Below, piece by piece: positions 42,023-60,288 of a DNA stretch of 64,000 nucleotides (position 1 is its first letter; the number at the start of each line of letters is the position of its first letter). Below the pieces are notes generated by a model that saw nothing but the letters and a program-made list of their open reading frames with translations, had not been told where the DNA came from and did not search any database. The stretch spans positions 124,001 through 188,000 of the forward strand of contig CANXME010002503.1 of assembly GCA_948144175.1 (NCBI GenBank), read 5' to 3'. The stretch comes from Closterium sp. NIES-65. Its lineage: Eukaryota; Streptophyta; Zygnematophyceae; Desmidiales; Closteriaceae. A program made the position numbers and the translations under genes.

Positions 42023-45000
42023 CTATATATCAAGATCATCATCGGGGTCTTCATCCGAATCTGGGTATTCGTCATCCGAATCGCGCTCATAATGAATCAA
42101 ACCACCACCTCCACCTTCGCTCCAATCGCCCGCAGTGCCTCCCACTGCAAGTTCCACCATACGAGCCGATACACCACCAACCGAAAACTCTCCATGAGCC
42201 TTTGCTGTTTCCTTGACGTGGCTTGGCGCAAGGCTCCTTCTCCCGTCGTATATCTTGATTGGGCCAGTTTCGCCTGAGGAATGGGCAAGGACAGTTAAGG
42301 GCGGAAATGACACCAACAGTCTTCAGAGTTATGACGGAATAGAGAAAAGAATAAGGAGAGGCAAGAATACAAGAAGAAACTAGTAACAAGAAACTCGAGC
42401 GCCAAAGTGGAGGGGCAGGGTTGGGCAGGGTTGGGCAGGTTTGGGCAGGGTTGGGCAGGTTTGGGCAGGGTTGGGAGAAGTTGCAACCAACCTCGGTGTT
42501 CATAAGGCAGCACCACTTTCTCTCTTGCAGCCCGTTCCTCCTCAGACAGCTCTAAGCGGAACGAGACCTGATGATGGGTGGGGGGAGCATGACACATGGT
42601 TGCAGAACATTCGTGAGAGTTTGACAAACTTTGCAGCGGAGAAGAAAGAGGAGCGCGGCGAAGGAGTCTCAGAGTTGCTGATGGGGAGGGTAACAGAGGG
42701 GGGGCGGGGACAGAGAGAATAAATAAAAATCCTCTGACCATGCAGAGAAATTACAGCATGCAAAGCATTTGGCATTCTCACCTCTGGCGCCCGATCTCCA
42801 ATCGTCCTGATCGGCTCCACGCCTGCAGCCTCCCCTCTCCCTGTCGCCCCTCTGTGTGCCCCCTCTGCAGGCTGCTGCTCTGGCAGGGATACGTTTGCAG
42901 GAGGTACTTTAGAGGTGTCTCTCCTGCTGTCGCTAGCGACTGTGGGTTGAGGCGCGGTCTCAGGAGATTCACTGGGCGCGGTGGGTGGTTGCGGTGTGCG
43001 CACAAAACCCTTGGTCTGTGCGCTGATGTGCACTGCTCCTTGCCGGTCGAAATGAAACTCCTCAAGCTGCAGCGGATGTAAATGGAGGGAAGGAGAGAGG
43101 AACAGTCACACGTGATTCACAAGGGGAAAGTGGGCTGCTGCTGTGGTGTGCGCACAGAGCCCTTGGTCTGTACATCTATGTGCACTGCTCCTTGCCGGTC
43201 GAAATGAAACTCCTCAAGCTGCAGCGGAGGCGAGTGAACAGAGGGAAGGGGAGAGCAGAGAGAGGTTACAGGCCCTTGTGCCAGAGGTGGGCTGCCAAAC
43301 TGACGGACGGACGGATAGACAGTCAGACACGCTTCGAAGACGCCACTGTTCTGGCTGGGGCAAACCAGACAGCCCACCTACCGCAGACCAGACAGCCAGA
43401 CAGCGCCAAAGAGACAGACCTACCGCAGTTCGGAATTTCCCCGAAGCCCTCTTCTGCTGCAACACCAGTATCCCTCCCGGTAGCACGTGCCGCTCTCCCA
43501 TACTTTCCACACCCATGCTGCCACCACTCTCGCTCCTGCCGCTGCTGCCCCTCCCACCGATATTACCAGTGCCAGCTGTGCTGCTGCTAGAGCTACTCAT
43601 GCCAGAAGTGACAACTGAGTTTCCCGATGGGTGATGAGAAGAGGAGGGATGAGGGAGTGATGGAGAGGAGAGGAGGAGGGAGAGAGGGAGGAGGGAGTGG
43701 CCGGGATGTGGATCCAGGGAGAGGAGTGCGTGCGCCATGTGGCGCAAGGAGGAGGTGACAGCTGGCGGGGTGACGTCAGCATGGGAGAGGAGGAGGAGTC
43801 CTGAGACTGAGGCTGGAAGGGAGAGAGGGAGGGGAGAAAAGGAGTACAGATAACAGATTGTGCGAGGGAGCAATGGGCGGATTAGTGGATGAAGGAAGAG
43901 TACAATCCGTGGCAAGGCAGGGGAGGGAAACAAGCATGATGATGAAGATGCACATCAAAGAACGGACGTTATAACAGCTCCCTAATCGTGACATTATAGC
44001 AGCTCCCTGCACGCAACGTGCTCGAGCATGCCTCCCTGATGATCCGTTCCTCCCTCCCACCCCCCCTTACCATGCCACTGCAGTCGTGCGATCATGGCGA
44101 GCAGGGCTGCTGGCGTGTTGTGGCGCAGGAAGGGGTCCAGCTGATGGCATGGCAGGCAGAGGGAATGGTGGGATGGCATGGCATGGTATGGAGAGCGAAT
44201 GGTGGGATGGCATGGCATGGTATGGAGAGAGAATGGTGGGATGGCATGGCATGGTATGGTATGGAGAGAGGGGAAATGCAGGGAGAGCGAGAATACAAGG
44301 AGAAGTGGGATTGAGGAAATCCGAGGGAGGGAGGGAAGAGAAACGAGTGAGGAACGCAAGAAAGAGCCGAAACGAGTGAGCAGCATCAGTGACGTACCTA
44401 CTGAGTCTAGAATGAACTTAAGACGTCTCAAAAGCCGGCAAACGAATGGCATGGATGACGTACCTACCGAGTCTAGCAACACAATGGACGGAGGGCTCCC
44501 TTGCGCGCCTGTGTGTGATTCGGCGGCTTGCGGCTTGGCTGCCCTACTGGAGTGCAAGTGATGGACGTAGGGTGTGAGGACATGAGGGTGTGACAACATG
44601 TGGCTGTGAGGTCATCATGGTGTGAGGACATGGGGGCGCGTGAGGTCATCGGGGTGTGAGTATATGGGGGACGATGGAAGGGATGGTGATGGTTAAACAG
44701 ATACTACATAAGGCCGCTTCGGAGGCATGGGAACTTACAGAATGCGCTGCTCAAGTGACTGCAGGTCCCACACGTTGCAGCAGCTGCTGACAATCGGATC
44801 CGCTGTGCTGCTGCCTGCACTGCCACTGCCTTCACTGTCGCCGCTGGGATTGACTGGGTGACTACAGGGCGACTGAAACGGCTGTCCCCATCCCATGGGG
44901 TCAGAGCAGCAGTTTATCAGTGTGCCATGGCACGCGCACAGGCCCCCCGCAGCGCCATGGACGGTGGTTATGGCGGTTGTGGCAGCGCGGGGTGAGGCCA

Positions 45001-45431
45001 AGACCAGCACTGCTCGGCTGGGAGGGGGTTGCGGGCAGAGAGGGGGGGAAGTGGAAGAGGGGGAATGGCGGGAATGGACACAAGATACGCACACAGACCC
45101 CACACACACACACTACACACACGCACGCATCACACACATTCTCACATAACACACACGCAAACGTCACGCGTGCAGACATTAACACACACCTTGCCTGTGC
45201 GCGATTGCAGTGGATCGCTCGAACCAGGGACTCAGTCATGTGGCGCAAGATCTGCCAGCCACCCAGAACGTGACACGTGTCGCTTAGCACCACCGTCGGT
45301 GCCTCCATGCCATCGATCCGTCCCTCCCGCAACAGACGCACCGCTGCGGCCGCCATGAGCTTGTGATCGACAATACAACTTCGCAATGACTGTAACAAGC
45401 TTATCGAAATGCTCCCGCTCCTTTGTGCCAC
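42023..45431 (-). CDS. ELP5: Elongator complex subunit 5
   Basis: Eight exons (high to low): 45431-45190, 45017-44739, 44546-44468, 44140-44071, 43812-43424, 43066-42782, 42567-42492, 42273-42023; phases agree, 556 residues. Landmarks: [20 protein letters not shown] near the N-terminus, [72 protein letters not shown] and the highly diagnostic end [20 protein letters not shown] before DLDI and stop. ELP5 belongs to the RecA-fold Elp456 subcomplex of Elongator, which modifies wobble uridines of tRNAs (cm5U-type) in the cytosol. It is longer than the Arabidopsis protein, owing to Ser/Gly-rich and Pro-rich insertions. Divergent from the CK1 gene. Confidence 0.92.
42405..42482. repeat. About 20-bp minisatellite next to ELP5 exon 7 donor
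   Basis: About four copies of GGGCAGGGTTGGGCAGGTTT begin 10-15 bases past the exon 7 end at 42492, in the last ELP5 intron. Confidence 0.85.
43140..43232 (-). repeat. 5' copy of ELP5 exon 6 start
   Basis: Acceptor CTGCAG plus [20 protein letters not shown], against HISAQTKG in the real exon at 43066. It is followed by a diverged tail. Confidence 0.85.
44165..44420. repeat. ELP5 intron 3: GGCATGGT repeat and copy of exon 3 end
   Basis: 44165-44270 has three ~40-bp units rich in GGGATGGCATGGCATGGTAT. 44392-44420 copies the end of exon 3 with its GTAGGTACGTCA donor; the real exon ends at 44468. Confidence 0.7.
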
Positions 45432-46668
45432 CGATCCCGTGAACTACAGTAATTCGCGATTCTTGCAGCAATCCTCTAAGCTTGATAGCTAGTGTGTGTG
45501 TCCACCAGCCGTAAATCTGCTGTATCTCTCGTCCTAATCCTCAGTTCTTCGAGACGGAGCGATCCCCTAGGCTCCTGAAGTTAGAAGTCGCTAGTGCTGA
45601 AGCAGCAGCTTGAAACTAGATTCGACACGAGGAGCCATTTCTACGTTCACTCGGGGTCAGTCGTGAACGTCTCACCGTCCAGGGGTCATTTCTGCTCCTG
45701 ACACCGAACGGGTGTTCCATCCTGCCCGAATTCATGGGGTCATTGCACGCTTCGCGACATTCCGCGACAGCCGTAACACCGAGTCGCAGATGGACCTGGG
45801 TTTCCTGGCTGACCCCACAAAAATGTTCGCGAGCATGTGCGACGAATTCACAAAACGACCTCTTCGCAAATCTTGTGTCAGGACCAGAATCTGAGCCAAT
45901 CATGTTCAACCCTAGCCTCAAGCTCATATGGTCCCAAACCTGCCGTAGTTTGGGAAAGCGTGAGCCATGCATACAGCCCACGGCATCACGCCTCAGCCAC
46001 GCATACAAACAGTCACATGCAAACCCAGGCACCAACCACTTTCTCGTCGCCTGGTCGCAACAGAAAGTAACCCTCGTACTGTTTTCGCTCCTGGCCACAC
46101 CCCAGTCAACTCCTTCGCCTGCACTAATCGACAAGGCATCGCCAATAGGGTTTCCCTAGCTGCGAACAACCTCCACCTTGGGATCATCATCACCAGGTGA
46201 CCAGCAAGAGACCACCATGAATCGCCTTGTCCTTGGCCAACCTCATCTTTTTTACCTCGTCCGTTTCCCCTCCCTCCTTGTCCTTCCACTTGACACTTCC
46301 CTCTCCTCGTACACCATCCTGTTCAGCACATCCTATTTTTTCCCAGTCTGGTAGGCCTAGGAGGAACTACTGTACTAGGGTCTCAGAAGTCCGTTTCAGA
46401 TTTAGCAGGTTGCTCTTATCGTGCTAGAAGTTTTTGTGCAGTTAGCTCATCCAGTCCATGGATGACCTAAAGTTTAGCTGAACGTAGGTTCGTAGCTATC
46501 AGCGGGAACGAGGAGGACGACCTGACCCTAGTTCAGGGCCCTGCTCTGTGGGCCCTGGACGTAGAATTAGTTTAGGACTTGCGCCTAGCAACCAGAAAGT
46601 GGACAGGCGATAGAGTTCGTTTCATACGACCGTAGCTTAGGTTTGAACGACCCTTGCAAGCTTCGGGC
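45432..46668. promoter_or_regulatory. Divergent promoter region ELP5 (-) / CK1 (+)
   Basis: 1.24 kb between the two start codons, largely unique. I can name no promoter element with confidence and no frame here resembles a known protein. Confidence 0.5.
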
Positions 46669-52102
<5,434 letters not shown>

Positions 52103-54200
52103 TTGAGTTTCCATTCCACCCTAACGGTCTTGTGGAAAGTGGCTCCGGGCCACGGATTTGCAGTTTTGAGCGATGTTGCTGGTTTACCTGCCCTCTATGC
52201 CAGCTCGCGAGTTTGATGAATTCATAGCAGGAATGTGGCTTCATTAACCTCCCCCCTTCCCATTTTCCCCCACACCCTCTCCCTGCTCTGCCTCCTCTTC
52301 CGCCTTTATTCTCTCCCCACCACACCACCCAATGGACAATCCTCTTCCCCCCTCCTGGTGCGGAGCAGGCCAGGGAAGCGGGCATGTGTGGCAGTGGTAG
52401 GTAGGATTGCACTTGCCTGCTTATGCAATGCGGAGGGGTGCAGTGCAGGCGATATTGGTGCCTGCATAGGGCGGTGCTTGCTAGTTCCTCCACACCCCAA
52501 TTTGTGGATAACAAGGCACAATGCTGGAGAGTGCAAGGAGCTGGTGTTGAGAGCAGTGGGTGGAGAGGAGCAGCGGAGACACGCCGCGAGGGTATGGGTG
52601 GAGATATGGAGTGCAACATATGGCGGGCATGGTGAATGGAGAGTGTGGAGGGGGGCCGACCAAGGGAGGGAAGGGGGGGGAGGGAAGTTGGCGGGCAGGG
52701 GAAGACGATCCGCAAGACTTTGAAGTGCGACAAGTGCTGCTGGCTGCTGGCGTGTGGGTGCAGAGCAGATCACGTGGGACAGGGAGGGAGGAGGGAAGAG
52801 CTTGGAGTGGTGGGTCATGGGGGCAGTGGATGCAAGCTGCAAGAACCATGGCGTGTGGAGGAGCGGCTTTCAGAGGGGGTATTGGGGTAAGCTGCTCGCT
52901 GTGTGCTCCCGCCTGGTCACATAGGGCTGATGGGGAGGGCTTTCACAAGGGCGAGGAGGAAGAAGGGCTGTGATGAGGGCTAGGAGGAAGGGGTGGAAGG
53001 AGGAACGGGGAATGGGGGTGATGTGGAAAGCAGCTGCTTGTCTCTGCTTCTAACTGCATAGGTAACAGTTTCATGATGGAAGGGGCTTGGATGAGGGTGA
53101 GGAGGAAGGGAGGTGGAGGGGGGGACAGGGTCAGGCAATCAGAGCATTTGACTATCATGAACAGGGAATGACTAGTCAGCTGAAGGATGATGGGGATGAC
53201 TTGGCTCGGCTGGCACATACATATTCAGGGTGCATGAGCCGACATGCTTCGGGAGACGAGCTACACCAGTTACTCCGATCATCTAATGCACATTACAGAT
53301 GCACTAGTTTTCATGTGCTGCTGTCCTCAGATAGCGCTGCAGCTGTTTGGTGTACAAGTGAGGCCTGGTAAGGCAGAGTGGAACGTTGAGAGGAATGTGG
53401 TGTGGTGTGGATGAATACACCTGGTGACCTGCATGATCACCTCCTGCTTCCTGTGCTATAATTGCTGTCGGATGAGGGCCTTCGGACAGCCTCGCCTGCT
53501 TGTCGGTCATCACCGCACTGCCCCCAAGGGGTACTATTCTTCTGATTGGCCAAGTTCAGGGGCTTATGTACTGTACTCTCTCCGGTGGCCCGTACAGGCT
53601 ATTTCCTTTTCTTTTTTCTTTTGCTTCATTGCTTGTCACAATTATCCTGCTCATGCTAGGATATGAAGTCGCATGATGAGGAGGATTCTATACAGTGGCC
53701 CTGTCAAGGCTTTCTGGTGGTTGAGGATAGCATTTGTGACATTTGTGGTGACTGGGTGGCCCATCCTATATTTTGTTTTTGTGAAAAGGTTTATACCGGT
53801 ACCGTAAGGCAATTGTTGTGTACTGACTGACTGAGTGAGCGAGCCTCAGGATTCTTTACATGTGCAGGGACTTCTCAGCCTACCTATCGTCAGGCACACA
53901 CCAACCACCACCATAGGTAACAGACCTTGGTGGAAGTTGTAGGTGTCATTTCTGGTTCAACTAGACCACCCACTGTAAAGATGATTGTAGGCATCAATGC
54001 TGCTGAATGCTACACTTGTCCAAACAGAACCAGACCAGAAAAAAGGAGCAGTACGGTACGTTAAAGCCCGGAGTCAGCATGGTAATTTATCAAGTTATGT
54101 GGGTTTGAAATAGTGTTGGCGAAACCTTGAAAACAAGAATTTCGGCAAAGTCAGTGTAGCGAGAAAAATATCGATTGACGAGGGGGAAAGGAGTCTCGCC
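52103..54200. other. Region between CK1 and the retroelement pair
   Basis: Contains G-rich stretches (52640-53130) and then unique A/T-richer sequence. I see no recognisable protein. The CK1 3' UTR and possibly further CK1 exons could lie here, since a donor-like GTGAGC occurs at 52032. Confidence 0.4.
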
Positions 54201-57200
54201 TGTTGGGCTGAAATGCCCTAGGATCTTTGTAGAGTTAAAGTCTGAGTAGGATTGTAATAGCGGAAGCGTTTGAATGAAAAGTCCTTGAACCACCTTGCGC
54301 TAGTATGTGAGGGCAAAGTGAGTTGATTAAAACAAGCAAATACAAGGCTTTATATAAGAGTACAAGGAATACGAATAGATATAATTAAACTGTTTTGCTG
54401 TTGCGATTCGATACAGTGCGACTCGGGCAACTGCTCAATGTCGAGTCAGTTGTGTGTCCTTGCTGTCGCGCTGTATTTGTCAAGTCAAAGGTCGCTGACT
54501 TTTGACCTTCGCGTAACCTCCAGGCGGTTACCCTAACCTCCGAGGGTTGACTCGCGATGCTTCGATTTGGACTGCTTCGCTTGTGTCCTAAGTTTTGACA
54601 CGACAGAGGCGCTTTAAGACTTATTGTTCCCAACACTCCCCTTCGCTTCTGGAGTGTCGCTAATGGTGACGTGGCCTTGTCCAGTCAGCAGCATGCAGTA
54701 CTCGAACTTTTGTTTTCCGATTTTCTTGGTCAAGTAATCGGCTGCCATCTCGGACGTGGAACAGTAGGATAATTCGAGTTTCCCTTTCTCGATCTCGTCT
54801 TTCACGAAGAAGTATCGCAGAGCGATATGCTTCGTTCTGTTCGCGAATCCGCTTTTGTTGGCGATGCGAATTGCAGATTGGTTGTCGCAGAATAGGGTGA
54901 AGTTGGGTAACTCGGCTAACTTTGCTTCTTCCAGCAGCTCGTGAAGGTAGAGTCCTTCCTTGGTGGCTGAGCAGAGGGCGATATATTCTGCTTCAGCTGA
55001 AGAGAGAGCGATTAGTTCCTGCTTGCTCGACTGCCAGGAGATAGGTCCGATAGGCTCGAGACGATAGACGTAGCCAGTGCGAGAGCGGCTATTGTCGGAA
55101 TCGCCGGCATGATCGGCATCGACGTAGCCGATTAGTTTCGTGGTCGTAGTTTCGTTTTTGTAGTAAGTCAGGCCGATCGTCGGAGTGCTCACGAAGTAGT
55201 GTAGTGCGTGATCGAGCTCCGCCAGGTGCTCTGCTTCGGGTTTCTTGAGGTAGGTAGCGAGTTGGCTTGCGGAGTAGGATAGATCCGGGCGGCAGGTGAC
55301 GGCTGCGAAGAGGAGGCAGCCCAGTTTCCTCTGGTAATCACGTATTCCGGCAGCTTTGAGTGGAGCGGAATTTCCTTTGTTACTTCCTGCCGTGTAGCGG
55401 TATGGCGTGGCGATAGCGGTAGGTGTGAGCGAGAAGCGCTTGGCGATAGTGTCGGCGTATTTCTCGGCGCTTAAGTAGATAGCATTTTCTTCTTCGCGGA
55501 TGTTGAGCCCGAGGTACTGGGTGACGGTAGAAGAAACCGTGAGCGTGAGGTCCTTCTGTAGCTCCCCTTCGAACCAGGTGGTGATGTCGTCGGTGGAGCC
55601 GATGTAGAGTAGATCGTCGACGTAGACGATGAGTAGGATGTAATCGGCGTCTTTAGTGAATCGATACATTCATTGGTCGTGCGGCAGTTGGCGGAATCCG
55701 ATGCGAGTGAGTCGGGTGTGTAGGTGCTGTTGCCACAGCCGCGGGGCTTGATTGATTCCGTAGAGCGATTTCAGTAGCTGGCAGACCTGATTGGGTTTTC
55801 CGTGGGTACCGTGTGGGAGTTCGACGAAGATTTCGGCGTCGACGGGTGCGTAGAGAAATGCGTTGGCGACATCGATTTGTCGCAGTTTCTTCTTCTTCAA
55901 GGCGGCAACGGCAAGAAGAATTCGAAGAGAGGTATGTCGACTAACTGGGGCGAATGTCTCGGTGAAGTCTCGTCCTTGCTCTTGGTCGAATCCACGCACG
56001 ACCCAGCGTGCTTTGAACTTCTCGATTGTGCCGTCTGCTTTCGTTTTGATGCGGAAGACCCATTTCCCGGTGAGAATGGTCTTGTTCCTTGCCACGCTTG
56101 CGGGAACGACCTTCCAAGTGTTGCGTTCCTCCAGTGCCTTTAACTCTCTGTCCATGGCTTCGCGCCATTTCTCCCTGTGTTCCCCCCCCAGAGCCTGCTG
56201 AACCGTCGCATGCTCCTTAGGAAGTGCGTTGCCGTGGACTGCGGTGACGAGGCCGAGGATTTGCAGTCCAGTCTGTAAGTATCGGGGGAGTGTTGGATCC
56301 TCGGGATAAGCTGCTTCGTCTCCCGCTTCTGGATCGGGTATGAAATTTGGCCCAATCCGTTATGCTTCGTTTGTGTTGACTGTCGCAGGTGTTACGTAAC
56401 CGTTGTCGGCGAAGTGATAGAAGACTTCGGCGTTGACACTGTCGCGAGGATTGTCTTCGTCCATGGGCACGTCGACGGAGCAGTACGGGAGAGGTCCGGT
56501 TTCTTCCGATGCGTTGTCGACGTTCTGTTCATCCCAGTCTGCTTCGTCCGCTGCTGAGGCAAAGGCTCGGTCACCACGAAAACCACCTGTGGGGTCCTAA
56601 TTCTCGTGCAAGTTGGCGAGGTACGTTTGAAAGGTGAGTCGCTCGTAGAAGATCACATCACGTGCTGCTACTGTTTCCTTTGAGTGGACATCGAAAATTT
56701 TCCACGCGTTGTAATTTTTCTCGATGCCGAGGTGTAGTCCCCACTGTGCCCGTTGTGAAAATCTTCCCGCTCGTGCTTCTGGGGGTCGGTACTGCACCAT
56801 GCATCCGAAAACTCGTAACATTCTTGTGCTGCCCTGCTTTCCTGTCCACAGCAGATGCGGTGATGCGTTGTTCGGGAGTGACGACGACGACAACAAGTTG
56901 TGCAGCATGACAGCATGGTCCATTGCTGCAGGCCACTGGTGGTTGGGTAGCCGCATGCCACGTAGCAGTTTGCGCATGCTGTTCTGCAGAGTCCTGTTCA
57001 TTCTTTCTGCAACACCTTGCTGCTGATGGGCGTAGGGAAGGGAGAGGAGTTGCTTGATTCCCCTTTCCGCCAGGTACTGCTTGAAGCGCTGAGAGGTGTA
57101 TTCTCCTCCTCCGTCTGACTGGAAGCTTTTCAGCTCTGTTCCTAACTCCCTCTCTGCTACCGGTAGCCAAGCGGCAAACGCTGCGAGTGCCATGTCGCGG

Positions 57201-60200
57201 CTGGGTAGGTTTCGATGTCAGACGTATCGAGTGGCGGCGTCGATGAAGGTTATCATGTAATTGTAGGTGACTTGTCCTGGTTCTCGATTGAAGAGGATAT
57301 CGCTGTATACTTTCTCGAGTGGTGCGTATGCAGGTGCGCTCGGGTTGTGGTGAGAAGAAAACGGTCGATGGGGTAAGTCGGCTTCGGGGCAGATGAGGCA
57401 AGTTCTTCGTGCCCGTTGAAGTTCTCTGCCGTCGGGTAGTAGTAGCGAATCTTTGTCGAGGACTCATGCTCGTATTGTGTTATTTAATACTGTGTTGCTT
57501 GGATGTCCTGTGCGTGCGTGCCAGATGTCTTCAGGAGCGCGATGTCCGGGTGAGAGTTGATACGCGTCGGAGTTGGAGTAGAAGCTGGCGACGACATTGG
57601 CGCTTCTGTGGACTTCTCGTTGAGTCGGGTTCAGTTGCTGGGCGGGTGTTGGTGGTGCTTCGTGGACGATGACTGGTGTCGTTGGTCCTGCTGCTGCCGA
57701 TGATGTTTCTGCTGCTGTCGATGTTGTCTCTGCTGCTGCCGATGTTGTCTCTGCTGCTGCCGATGTTGTCTCTGCTGCTGTCGATGTTGTCTCTGCTACT
57801 GCCGTTTGTTGAATTGTTGCTAACGCTCATGTTCGTTCTGCTTCAGGGATGGTGTGCGAGTACTAGAAACCTCCCGGGCTGAAGTCGGGATTGAGATCCG
57901 GGGGATGTGTCCAATCGGCGAAGTTGACGATGGCGTCGCTATCTGCAGTGCCAAGGTCGGGGACGAAATCGAGGACGAAGACGTTGTTCTTCAAAACTGC
58001 TCTTCCGATGTAGAGGTCGCCCTTCCCGTGGTACAGTTTAAACTCCTGGGTGGTGCTGTCGGCTTCCAAGTGGATGCCTTTCGCCATCAGCTGGCTGACA
58101 CTCAGTAAGTTATAACCGAGTCCTTCTGCGATGAGTACCTTTGACATGTGCAGTATGACGTTTGTCTCTCTTGATTGAAGCTGAACTACTCCTTGTCGTC
58201 GTGTGCGCAGGTTCTGGTTGTTGGCGACCGTGATGACTACTTCTCGCTGGAGTCGATGTTCGCGTCGAACGAAGCGTCCCGAGGAGCACATATGTTGTCC
58301 GCAGCAACTGTCCAAGAACCAGGTGTCTTGCCCGGATGGTTCGCTTTGAGCGATGGCGGCGTACGTCGGATTCGGTTGGAGTGACTCGCGGCGAGGAGTC
58401 CTGTTGTCGAGCTCTTCTTCCGGTGAGTAGTGAGGTGGTGATTCGGTTGTGCACGAATCAGTTATCTTCACCATGCAATTGACAATGTTTCTTGCTCCTT
58501 GTGCAGATTGTCCTGTTGGAGTCGTTGAAGCTTGGATTGAGGTCGTCAGATTTGCTTGTGTTGAGGCAACTTGGGAGCTTGAAGGCCGGAGTTGTCGCTG
58601 TGGTGTTGTCTGACGAGACGGGCAGTGCGTGCGAGGGTGTCCCGAAGTCTTGCAGATGTGGCAAAACGGAGGTACCGTCTTCACTTGTTGCTGTTGTCGA
58701 TTGTTGTTGTTGTTGTATCGTCGCTGAGTGTGAAACGCAAACTCCGGTGCTAATGTTTTGTTCTTGTGTCTTTCTTCTTGCAGGTCCATGTCCTGCTGCT
58801 CGGCATGAATTTCGGCGTAGAGTGCCGCTTCGGAAATCCTCCCGTGTACTCGTAATATGGCGCGAGTGGAGCGCCAGTGGGGGCTGAGACCGCCGATGAC
58901 CACCGTGACAAAGGCGTCTTCTGAAATCGACCCTCCGCATCGAAGAAGCTTGTCGCGCAGTTCGCGGCAGCAGCTGATATAAGCCATGCCTTTCTCGCCT
59001 GGTTTCATTTCAATTGTTGTCAACTGCGCCATTAACCTGCTTTGATTTACGCTGTCTGTTGCTTGATACATGTTCTTCAGGTGGTTGTACGCGAGCTCCG
59101 CGGAGTTGCCGTAGCCTCGGTAAGTCCTGATGTTCTGCTGCTGGGTCGGGGTGATGTTTCTTAGCAGTATCGTGTACGCCATCATTGATTGATAGGTGTA
59201 CTGCTGCTTCTCATATTGTGTCCCGTTTGTTGGATATGGCAGGGACCCGTCGAAGAAGCCGAGAATCTGTGCTCCTTCCATCATCAGTTCAAACTCGAAC
59301 GACCAGGTGAAGAAGTCTTTTCCGTCGAAAGGCTTTGTCGTTTGCAGCTTGAGAACATGCGCGAATTGCGATTGAACTTGTAATGCGTCCAATGCCCTTT
59401 CTTGTCACGGTGCAGATTGCGGTTTTGGCATGAGGCTGACGGAGCCACGCTGGGGCTCGTACGGCGCAAAGGTAGGCTGCTGTTGTTGTTGTTGAATTCC
59501 GCGTGCGTAGGATGAGCCGTCGAGACTCATAGGAGTTACGTTGTTGTTGTTGCTGTTGTTTGACTGCGCAGGTACTCCTTGCTGGTGCTGCTCGTAGAAG
59601 GACATGAAGGAGAAGAATTTCTCCATCATGCTTGGATCGAAGCCAGCGGGCGTTTCCGTAGACCCACCTGCTGGTCTCGTGGTAGTCCCTTCTTCCGTCT
59701 GTAGACTAGAGACAGGAGGTGGAGTAGGGGTAGTGCCTGGAGAACCGTTGGAGGAGCTCCTCTCCTTCCTAGTAGACATGTCTTCCTTGTATAAAGTATT
59801 AAGAGAAAAAGTAACTTTGAACTCTATCTGCTCTGATACCATGTTGGGCTGAAATGCCCTAGGATCTTTGTAGAGTTAAAGTCTGAGTAGGATTGTAATA
59901 GCGGAAGCGTTTGAATGAAAAGTCCTTGAACCACCTTGCGCTAGTATGTGAGGGCAAAGTGAGTTGATTAAAACAAGCAAATACAAGGCTTTATATAAGA
60001 GTACAAGGAATACGAATAGATATAATTAGAATGTTTTGCTGTTGCGATTCGATACAGTGCGACTCGGGCAACTGCTCAATGTCGAGTCAGTTGTGTGTCC
60101 TTGCTGTCGCGATGTATTTGTCAAGTCAAAGGTCACTGACTTTTGACCTTCGCGTAACCTCCAGGCGGTTACCCTAACCTCCGAGGGTTGACTCGCGATG

Positions 60201-60276
60201 CTTCGATTTGGACTGCTTCGCTTGTGTCCTAAGTTTCGACACGACAGAGGCGCTTTAAGACTTATTGTTCCCAACA
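54201..60276 (-). mobile_element. Ty1/copia LTR retrotransposon (element B), broken
   Basis: LTRs 54201-54635 and 59842-60276 (435 bp each, TGTTGGG…CCCAACA, about 99% alike by eye). Primer-binding site TGGTATCAGAGC next to the 5' LTR; a purine-rich tract precedes the 3' LTR. Parts in copia order on the minus strand: gag (about 58.4-59.8 kb, FDGKDFFTWSFEFELMMEG), protease (about 58.2 kb), integrase (about 56.6-57.5 kb), reverse transcriptase (about 55.3-56.2 kb, YVDDLLYIGS), RNase H (about 54.7-55.1 kb, SSAEAEYIAL). The coding region has about four or five breaks. The flanks TCGCC and TCTCC are a near match to a 5-bp target duplication. The near-identical LTRs suggest a recent insertion. Confidence 0.92.
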
Positions 60277-60288
60277 TCTCCAAACGTG

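Noticed and set aside
44018-44400. Plus-strand Trp/Gly/Met-rich frames
   Set aside because: They arise from the GGCATGGT repeat antisense to an ELP5 intron.
53087-53371. Possible extra CK1 exon coding LKDDGDDLARLAHTY
   Set aside because: No family match and no phase-consistent junction to exon 13 that I could establish.
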